Shown: one piece after another, positions 1 to 8,000 of the stretch
How the letters are laid out: every line of letters starts with the position of its first letter
Position numbering within the stretch: position 1 is the stretch's first letter
Source: an uncultured Roseiflexaceae bacterium
Lineage (GTDB): Bacteria > Chloroflexota > Chloroflexia > Chloroflexales > Roseiflexaceae
Direction: 5' to 3'
NCBI GenBank assembly: GCA_937974195.1
Contig: CALJIC010000270.1
Coordinates: forward strand, 1 to 8,525
DNA length: 8,525 nucleotides
Notes under the pieces: model-generated
Databases searched by the model: none
The model's input: only the letters and a program-made list of their open reading frames with translations
Told to the model about the DNA's origin: nothing
Position numbers and translations under genes: made by a program

Positions 1-2113
1 CAACTACGCTCAGCGTAGCGGTCGCGCCGGACGCTCCGGCCAGCCCGCCTTCGTCGCCACCTATTGCTCGGTGGGCAGCGGCCACGACCAGTATTTCTTC
101 CGCAAGCCAGAGCGTATGGTCTCCGGCCAGGTCGTGCCGCCACGGCTCGATCTCGCCAACCCCGACCTGATCCAGGCCCACGTCCACGCGGTTTGGCTCG
201 CCATGGCTGGCCTGCCCCTCGGTCGATCGATGCTCGATCTGCTCGATAACGCCGACTCGGCTGGGAACTACCCGCTGCGCCCGCATATTGCCCAGGCCAT
301 CCAGCTCCCTCCTGAGCGCCGCCAGGCATGTCTCGCCGCCTGTCAGGCGATGCTGGCCGCGACACCAGCCTTCGAGCAGGCGGCCTGGTATCACGAGGGG
401 TGGCTCACCCAAGTCATCGACGGCGCTGCTGCGGCCTTCGACCGAGCCTGCGACCGCTGGCGCGAGCTCTATACCGCGGCCGAGCGCCAACTCCAGCAGG
501 CCCGCGCCGACGTCGACCGGCGCTATATCGACCGCACCTCCCGCGACGACTTGGACGACGCCCGGCGGCGTGAGCTGGAAGCGCTGCGCCAGAAGGATCT
601 GCTCTGCAACACCGGCCAGAGCGGCGAGACCGATTTTTACCCCTACCGCTACTTCGCGAGCGAGGGCTTCCTGCCGGGCTACAACTTCCCGCGCCTGCCG
701 ATTCGGGCCTTCCTGCCAACCAGCCGCGAGGAGGGAAGCTTTATCGCCCGGCCGCGCTTCCTGGCCCTGAGCGAGTTTGGCCCGCGTAATGTGATCTACC
801 ACGAGGGGCGTAAGTATCGGGTGACCCGCGCTGTCATCCCGCCGGGTGGGATCGAGTCTCGTCTGCGCACCGCCAAGCTCTGTCACGTCTGTGGCTACAT
901 CCACGACGGTCCGGCTGTCCACGATACGAACCGCTGCGCCCACTGCCACACGCTGCTCGACGCGGATAACAGCCTCACCACCGATCGCATCTTCGAGATG
1001 GGCACGGTGGCGACCCAGCGTATCGAGCGCATCACCAGCGATGAGGAGGAGCGGGTTCGCCAGGGTTATCACATCACGACCCATTACCGCTTCGCCCCCG
1101 AGGGCAGCGGGCTGCGCCGGGTCACCGTCACCGCGCGTTCGGCCTCCGGCGATCCGCTGCTTGAGCTGACCTACGCGCAGACTGCGACACTCTGGCGGGT
1201 TAACCATCGCTGGCGCCGGGCGAGTAGCGACGGTTTTACGATCGACCTGAAGCGTGGTACTTGGGGGAAGCGCCCCGGCGACGAGGGCGATAGTGCGCTC
1301 GACCCGACCGCCGAGCAGTTTATCGGCGGGCTGCGGGTGATGGTGCAGGATACCCGGAACCTGCTGCTCGTCCGCTGGCTTGCGGACGCCGACGAGGCGC
1401 GCCTCGCCAGCCTGCAGTACGCGCTGCGGCGCGGGATCGAGACGGTGTTCCAGGTCGAGGAGCAGGAGTTGGCCTCGGAGCGCATCGGTGATGGGGCGCA
1501 GCGACGGCTGCTCTTCTGGGAGGCCGCTGAGGGCGGCGCTGGTGTGCTGGCCCGCCTTGTCGATGATCCCGATGCGTTGTCCCGCGTGGCCCTTGCCGCG
1601 CTTGAGCTCTGCCACCTCGACCCCGCCAGCGGCGAGGAGCGCCACGACGAGGCTAAGGAGTGCGGCCGGGCCTGCTACCGCTGCCTGCTCTCCTACACCA
1701 ACCAGCCCGATCACGCCCTGCTCGACCGGCGCACTGTCTATGAGCCGCTCCTGGCTTTGGCATCCGCCCGCCTCGAGCTCAACGACGGCGCCGGCCCGAA
1801 AGCGCCCGCAGGCACCACATCCAACCAGTCGCTCAGCGGGGGCTTCGTTGATGCTGTGCTGGCCGCCCTGCGCGATGCCGGCGGGCGCCTGCCCGATGCG
1901 GTTCGGCCGGCCCTCGCGGACTCGCCGCTCCAACCCGATCTCTACTTCAACCTGCCCGGCGGGCCGGTCTGCGTGTTCTGCGATGAGCAACCGCCAAGCC
2001 CCGAAACGCTCGACCTACGTGCGGAGTTAGAGGATAGTGGATACCGCGTCCTTAGCGTGAGGGGCGACGATTCCCTTGACGCTATAATAGCCAGGCTGAA
2101 GGAGATGCGCTGA
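1..2113 (+). CDS. Large SF2 (DEAD/DEAH-type) helicase with C-terminal DUF1998, partial (5' end outside window)
   Basis: This is the C-terminal 703 codons of a DNA helicase, probably the ATP-driven core of a DISARM-like defence operon. The frame is open to the window edge and begins with helicase motif VI, QRSGRAGR (visible residues 4-11), so the in-frame GTG at 71 is internal and not the start. The order after motif VI is: a conserved block with YFF, PPRLDL and AHVHAVWL (about 31-63); a charged, probably helical/coiled stretch (about 140-205); a conserved YRYFASEGFLPGYNFPRLP region (215-233); a zinc ribbon Cys294-x2-Cys297-x14-Cys312-x2-Cys315; and a DUF1998 Cys cluster at 537, 554, 558 and 561 (GRACYRCLLSY). 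It ends with a QPDLYF...VFCDE segment (644 onward) resembling a worn PD-(D/E)XK/Vsr-like fold. DUF1998 helicases include MrfA, DruE of Druantia and helicases of DISARM-like loci. Here helicase and DUF1998 are one chain, unlike split DrmA/DrmB. The DUF1998 helicase call is firm; the exact subfamily is not. Confidence 0.9.
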   Translation, partial: NYAQRSGRAGRSGQPAFVATYCSVGSGHDQYFFRKPERMVSGQVVPPRLDLANPDLIQAHVHAVWLAMAGLPLGRSMLDLLDNADSAGNYPLRPHIAQAIQLPPERRQACLAACQAMLAATPAFEQAAWYHEGWLTQVIDGAAAAFDRACDRWRELYTAAERQLQQARADVDRRYIDRTSRDDLDDARRRELEALRQKDLLCNTGQSGETDFYPYRYFASEGFLPGYNFPRLPIRAFLPTSREEGSFIARPRFLALSEFGPRNVIYHEGRKYRVTRAVIPPGGIESRLRTAKLCHVCGYIHDGPAVHDTNRCAHCHTLLDADNSLTTDRIFEMGTVATQRIERITSDEEERVRQGYHITTHYRFAPEGSGLRRVTVTARSASGDPLLELTYAQTATLWRVNHRWRRASSDGFTIDLKRGTWGKRPGDEGDSALDPTAEQFIGGLRVMVQDTRNLLLVRWLADADEARLASLQYALRRGIETVFQVEEQELASERIGDGAQRRLLFWEAAEGGAGVLARLVDDPDALSRVALAALELCHLDPASGEERHDEAKECGRACYRCLLSYTNQPDHALLDRRTVYEPLLALASARLELNDGAGPKAPAGTTSNQSLSGGFVDAVLAALRDAGGRLPDAVRPALADSPLQPDLYFNLPGGPVCVFCDEQPPSPETLDLRAELEDSGYRVLSVRGDDSLDAIIARLKEMR
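2083..2088 (+). promoter_or_regulatory. Perfect TATAAT -10-like hexamer near the end of the first gene (weak promoter candidate)
   Basis: TATAAT lies 53 bp before the start of the next helicase gene. In the host gene it is spelled by two consecutive ATA isoleucine codons (GAC GCT ATA ATA GCC), whereas ATC is the common isoleucine codon elsewhere in this G+C-rich block. No credible -35 element sits 16-18 bp upstream (the sequence there is AGGGGC). TTGACG at 2076-2081 directly abuts the hexamer, which is far too close to act as a -35. It could be an internal promoter for the second and third genes, or chance. Confidence 0.25.
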
Positions 2114-2141
2114 GCGCCATCCCGCAGTCTGTAGTGTAGCT

Positions 2142-5021
2142 ATGAAGACCTACGCCCCTGGCTCTCTGGTTCGCTGCCGTGATCGTGAGTGGGTCGTGCT
2201 TCCATCGGCCGACGCCGACCTGCTGCTCTTGCGCCCTCTCGGCGGCGCCGACGCTGAGGTGACGGGTATCCATCTACCGCTCAGCCGCGCCCTCGGCATC
2301 GACATGGTTGAGCCGGCCAGTTTCCCCCCGCCCGACCCCGCCCTGGCCGGTGATGTCGTCTCGGGCCGGCTGCTGCGCGACGCCACCCGGCTGACTTTTC
2401 GCAGCGGCGCCGGGCCGTTCCGCTCCCTCGGCCGGATCAGTGTGCGCCCGCGCCCCTTCCAGATCGTCCCCCTGCTGATGGCTCTGCGCCTCGACCCGGT
2501 GCGGCTGCTGATCGCCGACGATGTTGGTATCGGCAAGACTGTCGAGGCGGCGCTTGTCGCCCGCGAGTTGCTCGACCGCGGCGAGGCTCGCCGCCTCGCT
2601 GTGCTCTGCCCGCCCCATCTCTGCGAGCAGTGGCAGCGCGAGTTGGCCGATAAGTTCGCCGTGGACGCTGTGGTGGTCCGCTCTGGCACCATCGCCCAAC
2701 TCGAGCGCGCCCTCCCCCCCGGCGACGTGGGCGTCTTCGAGCATTACCAGGCGATGGTGGTTAGCATCGACTTCGTTAAGTCCGACCGGCGCCGCGACTC
2801 GTTCCTACGCGGCTGCCCCGACCTGGTGATCGTCGATGAGGTGCATACCGCCGCCCGGGCCGCTGGCGGCGATGTCGCCCAGCAGCGCCACGAACTGCTG
2901 CGCGATCTGGCCGCCGATCAGAGGCGGCATCTGCTGTTGCTCACCGCTACGCCCCACTCCGGCATCGCCGACGCCTTCCGCTCGCTGCTCGAACTCCTCG
3001 ATCCGGCCTTCGCGCAGATCGACCTGGAGCATCCGAGCGAGCAGGAGCGCCGCCGCCTGGCCCGCCACTTTGTGCAGCGCCGCCGCGCCGATGTGCAGCG
3101 CTGGCTCGGCCAGGACGATGTGACGCCCTTCCCCACCCGCGAGCCCCGCGAGGCCACCTACAGCCTGGCTCGCTCCCCCGAGTATCGCAAGCTGTTCGAC
3201 GATATCTACGCCTTCGCCCGTGAGCTAGTGCGCGACCCGGCCGAGACAACCTGGCGCCAGCGGGTGCGCTACTGGACGGCGCTCGCGCTGCTGCGCTGCG
3301 TGATGAGCAGCCCCGCCGCGGCCGAGGCGACCCTGCGCGCGCGGATCGGGCGCCTTGCCAATGCTGAGCAGGGCGCGGATCTCGCCGATGACCGGCACCT
3401 GGCGAACTATGTGCTCGATCTGGGCGATAGTGAGGCGCCGCAGGATTTCGAGCCGGCGCCCGTGCTCGAAGAGGGCGAGACGACGCTGCCGCAGGGCGAG
3501 CGCCAACGTCTCCAGGGCTTTGTGCGGCGCGCGGCGAAGCTGCGCGGCGAGGGCGACCCCAAGGCTGCCGCCGTGGCCCAGGAGGTCGCCGCTCTGCTCC
3601 GCGACGGTTTCCACCCGATCATCTACTGCCGCTACATCGCCACCGCCGACTACCTGGCCGAGGAGCTCGGCCGTAGGCTCAAGCGCGATTTTCCCGGGCT
3701 GCATGTGATCAGCGTCACCGGGGCCAGTTCCGAGGATGAGCGCGAGCAGCGCGTGGCCGAGCTGTCCCAGAGCCCGCGTCGCCTGCTCGTGGCCACCGAC
3801 TGCCTCAGCGAGGGGATCAACCTCCAGGAAGCCTTCGACGCGGTGCTGCACTACGATCTGCCCTGGAACCCCAACCGCCTGGAGCAGCGCGAGGGCCGCG
3901 TGGATCGCTACGGCCAGCCCGCGCCGATCGTCCGTACCACGCTGCTGTACGGCGTTGACAACCCGATCGACGACGCTGTGCTGAAGGTGCTGCTGCGCAA
4001 GGCCAAGCTCATCCAGCGTGACCTCGGGATCTATGTGCCGCTGCCGGTGGACAGCGAGAGCGTGGTCGAGACGGTGGTCAGGTCGCTGTTCCAGGAGCGG
4101 GTCGAGCAGACAAGTTTTCTCGACGACGAGCCGGGCGTAGATGTTGAGGGTATGCACCGCGAGTGGGACCGCGCCGCCGAGCGGGAGAAGGTGAGCCGCT
4201 CGCGTTTTGCCCAGCACGCGATCAAGCCGGAAGAGGTGGCCCAGGAGCTCTACGCCAGCGATACGGTGCTGGGCAGCCCCGCCACCGTCGCCGCCTTTGT
4301 GCGCGCCGCCTGTGAGCGCCTGGGCGCCCCGCTCCAGCAGCGCAAGGGCGCCTGGCTGCTCCCGCTCGCCGATCTGCCGGCTGTGGTGCGTGAGCAAGCC
4401 GGGACGGCCTTCGCTCCGCGCCCCGGTGCCGCCCCGCCGGCCGAGGTGCTGGTAACATTCGAGCCGCCCGCGCCCGAGGGCGTACACCTGCTTGGCCGAA
4501 CCCATCCGCTCACCGAGCGCCTCGCCGAGCACCTGCTCGACCTCGGCCTCGACGGGAGCGATCCGCTGGTGGTGAGCCGCTGCGGCGCGATGCGTACCGC
4601 ACAGGTGAGCCGCCGCACTACACTGCTGCTCCTACGCCTGCGCCTGCTGATCGAGGTCGCCGGCCAGAGCGCGCCGACTCTCGCCGAGGAGCTGATCGTC
4701 GCTGGCTTCGAGGGTCGCCCCGGCAGCCTCACCTGGCTCGACGAGGCCACTGCCCGCGAGTTGTTCGATCTGGCTCAGCCCGCCGGGAACCTGGCGCCCG
4801 AGCAGCGCGACGAGACGCTGCGCCAGACCCTCAACTGGCTGCCCGATCTAGAGCCTGAGCTGAACGTCATCGCCCAGGCCCGCGCCGTGGCCCTGCTCGA
4901 GTCGCATCGCCGGGTGCGCCAGACCACCCACACCGGGCGTGTGAACGTCCGGCCCAACCTGCCCCTGGATCTACTCGGCGTCTATGTGCTGCTGCCCGTG
5001 CCGAAAGGCGTCGTGGGGTAG
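2142..5021 (+). CDS. drmD: SNF2/HepA-like helicase, DISARM DrmD-like
   Basis: This is a complete 959-residue superfamily 2 ATPase that probably translocates on double-stranded DNA as part of a DISARM-like system. The N-terminal segment (residues 1-50, PGSLVRCRDREWVVLPS...LLLLRPLGG) is the small beta-rich domain seen before the ATPase in DrmD/HepA-type proteins. RecA-like domain 1 has Walker A DDVGIGKT (126-133, Lys132), Walker B DEVH (232-235) and motif III TATPH (268-272). RecA-like domain 2 has ATDCLSEGIN (551-560) and motif VI QREGRVDRYGQ (582-592). About 360 further residues form a C-terminal accessory region with no motif I recognise. The ATG at 2142 is chosen because the conserved N-terminal motif begins a few codons later. 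It lies 28 bp after the preceding stop, and no clear Shine-Dalgarno sequence precedes it. It ends with TAG and is followed 26 bp later by the methyltransferase. The helicase call is firm; DrmD specifically is likely from neighbours and N-terminus, with a generic HepA-like helicase as the alternative. Confidence 0.9.
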   Translation: MKTYAPGSLVRCRDREWVVLPSADADLLLLRPLGGADAEVTGIHLPLSRALGIDMVEPASFPPPDPALAGDVVSGRLLRDATRLTFRSGAGPFRSLGRISVRPRPFQIVPLLMALRLDPVRLLIADDVGIGKTVEAALVARELLDRGEARRLAVLCPPHLCEQWQRELADKFAVDAVVVRSGTIAQLERALPPGDVGVFEHYQAMVVSIDFVKSDRRRDSFLRGCPDLVIVDEVHTAARAAGGDVAQQRHELLRDLAADQRRHLLLLTATPHSGIADAFRSLLELLDPAFAQIDLEHPSEQERRRLARHFVQRRRADVQRWLGQDDVTPFPTREPREATYSLARSPEYRKLFDDIYAFARELVRDPAETTWRQRVRYWTALALLRCVMSSPAAAEATLRARIGRLANAEQGADLADDRHLANYVLDLGDSEAPQDFEPAPVLEEGETTLPQGERQRLQGFVRRAAKLRGEGDPKAAAVAQEVAALLRDGFHPIIYCRYIATADYLAEELGRRLKRDFPGLHVISVTGASSEDEREQRVAELSQSPRRLLVATDCLSEGINLQEAFDAVLHYDLPWNPNRLEQREGRVDRYGQPAPIVRTTLLYGVDNPIDDAVLKVLLRKAKLIQRDLGIYVPLPVDSESVVETVVRSLFQERVEQTSFLDDEPGVDVEGMHREWDRAAEREKVSRSRFAQHAIKPEEVAQELYASDTVLGSPATVAAFVRAACERLGAPLQQRKGAWLLPLADLPAVVREQAGTAFAPRPGAAPPAEVLVTFEPPAPEGVHLLGRTHPLTERLAEHLLDLGLDGSDPLVVSRCGAMRTAQVSRRTTLLLLRLRLLIEVAGQSAPTLAEELIVAGFEGRPGSLTWLDEATARELFDLAQPAGNLAPEQRDETLRQTLNWLPDLEPELNVIAQARAVALLESHRRVRQTTHTGRVNVRPNLPLDLLGVYVLLPVPKGVVG

Positions 5022-5047
5022 CGCTGCTTGATAGAATAGATACTGCT

Positions 5048-8000
5048 ATGTCCTTCACTACCATCGTCTCCGAAGGCAACCTCATCCCCGCCGACCTGCT
5101 GGCGCAGATCGCTGCCGGCGAGGCCGAGGGCTAGCAGCCCGCCGACTTTGGCTTTGAGAAGTCGCGCCGTCTCTCCGATGAGATCGCCGCCGCCTGGGCC
5201 GATGTGAAGGTCTATTGGGAGGCGTTTCAGCGCTCGCTGCGCCGCCTGCGCGACGACGATCCCGCTACCAGCGTGACCCGCGAGCGCTGGATCGTGCCCC
5301 TGCTGGAGACGCTGGGCTACAAGCTGACCTATCAGCCCTCGGCGGCTGTGGCCGGCGGGCGCACCTATGCGATCTCGCACCGTGCCGGTGAGGGCGAGAG
5401 CGCCCCGCCCATCCATATCGAGGGCCTGCGCCGTTCGCTCGACCAGCGCGGCCCCGCCGGGCGCCCGCGCCTCTCGCCCCACGCCCTCGTGCAGGAGTAT
5501 CTCAACGCCACCGAGCAGCTTTGGGGCATCGTCACTAACGGCGAGCGCCTGCGCCTGCTGCGCGATTCCTCGCGCACTGTGCGCCCGGTCTATGTTGAGT
5601 TCGATCTGCGGGGCATGCTCGAGGGCGAGAAGTTTAGCGAGTTCGCTCTGCTCTTCCGCTTGCTCCATCGCACCCGCCTGCCCCAGAGCGCCGACGATGC
5701 GCCGCGCTGTCTGCTGGAGCGCTACCATCAGCAGGCGATCGAGGCCGGCGGCCGCGTCCGCGACGGCCTGCGCGACGGTGTGGAGCGCGCTCTGCGCGCC
5801 TTGGGCGCCGGCCTGCTCCAGCATCCCGGCAGCCTCGCCCTGCGCGAGCGGGTCGCCAGCGGCCAGCTCGACGCCGCCGGCTACTATCGCCAACTGCTGC
5901 GCCTGGTCTACCGCTTGCTCTTCCTGATGGTCGCCGAGGAGCGCGGACTGATCGGGACAAGGCAAACGGAAAAAGGCAAAAGGCCAGACGGCCCGGACGG
6001 CGCCGCGGGCGTCGCTCCTGATGAGGCCAGGGCGCTCGCCATCTATTACGGGCACTACAGCGTGAGCCGCCTGCGCCGCCTCGCCGAGCGCTCCGCGGCC
6101 GCCACGGCGCGCCACGGCGACCTCTGGCTCGGCCTGCTCGCCACCTTCCGCCTGCTCGAAGACGACGAGGCCGCCCAGGCTCTCGGTGTGGCCGCCCTCG
6201 ACGGCGACCTCTTCGGCCCCAACGCCATGCCCGACCTCGCGGGCGCGCGGCTCGATAACCTCACGCTGCTGCGGGCTATCCGCGCCCTCTCGCTCTACCG
6301 CGACCCCAGGAGCAAAATCCTGCGCCGCGTCAACTACGCCGCCCTCGACGTCGAAGAGCTCGGCAGCGTCTACGAGTCGCTCCTGGATTACCGCCCGCTC
6401 GTGAAGGTCGAAGGTGGCCCAAACTCCGGCATTGCTCAATTCGATCTCGTCGCCGGCACCGAGCGCAAGACCACCGGCAGCTACTATACCCGCCCCGAGC
6501 TTGTCCACGAGCTGATCAAGAGCGCGCTTGAGCCCGTGCTGGCCGAGCGGATCAAGGAGGCCCAGAGCAGCCCGCGCTGGCGCCGGCCGAGCGCTGATGA
6601 TCTGCCGGCGCCGGATCGCGCCTTGCCTCCTGAGACGCAGGCGAAGGTGCGGGCCATCCTGGCTCTGCGAGTGGTCGATCCTGCCGCCGGAAGCGGCCAT
6701 TTCCTCCTGGCCGCCGCCCGGCGCATCGGCCGCGAGCTGGCCCGCGTGCGCGCCGGCGAGGATCAGCCCGCCCCTAGCGAGTTCCGCCGCGCTGTGCGCG
6801 ATGTGATCGCGCGCTGCATCTACGCCGTGGACCATAACCCGCTGGCGGTCGATCTCTGTAAGGTGGCGCTCTGGCTGGAGAGCCTTGAGCCCGGCAAGCC
6901 GCTCTCCTTCCTCGATAGCAAGGTGCGCTGGGGCAACAGCCTCGTCGGCGCCACCCGCGAGCTGGTGGCCCAGGGCATCCCCGACGGCGCCTACAAGCCG
7001 GTGAGCGGCGACGAGAAGGCCGCGGCGAGCGCCTTCCGCAAGCGCAACAAGAAGGAGCGCGAGGCGAAGCTGAGCGGCCAGATGAGCCTCGGCCTGGAGT
7101 TCGGTGCGGCCGAGGGCGCGGCCTCGCCCAGCGCCGCCGCCCGCGCTCTCAACGCCATGCCCGACGATAGCGTGGCCGCTGTGCGCCAGAAGGCCCGCCG
7201 CTACGAGGAGCTGCGCGCCAACGAGTATAGCGACATGGTGCGCTTCAACCTCTGGACGGCCGCCTTCTTCACGCCGCTGCGCGACGCCGGCGATGTGGCT
7301 GTGCCCACCAGCGCCGCCCTCGACGAGTGGGAGGAGCGCCCCTCGCACTACAACCTGATGGTCGCGCGCGCCTTCGAGCTGGCCCAGGAAGTTGGCTTCT
7401 TCCACTGGGAGCTTGAGTTCCCCGAGGTCTTCCCCGAGGGTGAGGAGAGCGGCTTCGATGTGGTGCTCGGCAACCCGCCGTGGGAGCGGATCAAGCTCCA
7501 GGAGCAGGAGCATTTTGTCGATGAGCCCGAGATCGTAAATGCTCCCAACAAGGCCGCCCGCGAGAAGCTGATCGCCGCCTGGCGCAACGGCGACGAGCGC
7601 CAACGCGCCCGCATCGCGCAGTTCGACGCCGCCAAGTATCGCGCCGAGGCCGAGAGCCGCTTCGTGCGCGCCTCCGAGCGTTTCCCCCTGACCGCCGTCG
7701 GTGATGTGAACACCTACGCGCTTTTCTCGGAGCTTTCGCGCAACCTGCTCGCGCCGGCAGGTAGAGCAGGGATTATTGTGCCCACCGGCATCGCGACGGA
7801 CGACAGCACCAAAGCCTTCTTCGGCGCGTTGAGCAGCGAGCGCCGCTTGATCAGCTTGTACGATTTCGAGAATCGCGAGAAGATTTTCGCCGATGTTGAT
7901 AGCCGCTACAAGTTTTCTCTGCTCACTATCGGTGCCACCCGCGGCCCGGCCCGCATGCTCTTCTTCGCCACGAATACGGCCCATCTCGCCGACGAGCAAC

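Noticed and set aside
71..73. GTG as start codon of the first gene
   Set aside because: The frame stays open upstream to the window edge and encodes helicase motif VI (QRSGRAGR), so the gene begins outside the window.
3225..4532. A 435-codon minus-strand open frame opposite the second helicase
   Set aside because: It overlaps helicase motifs V and VI in the forward frame and shows no domain of its own; it is a codon-bias shadow.
5028..5047. TTGATA and TAGAAT in the 26-bp gap before the methyltransferase as a promoter
   Set aside because: The two elements overlap in TTGATAGAAT and cannot form a -35/-10 pair. TAGAAT alone, with no -35 and ending 10 bp before the ATG, is too little to support a promoter.
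5132..5134. Reassignment of TAG to an amino acid (for example pyrrolysine or an amber-suppressing code)
   Set aside because: TAG terminates the upstream helicase at the expected place (5019-5021), and nothing in the window suggests a recoding system.
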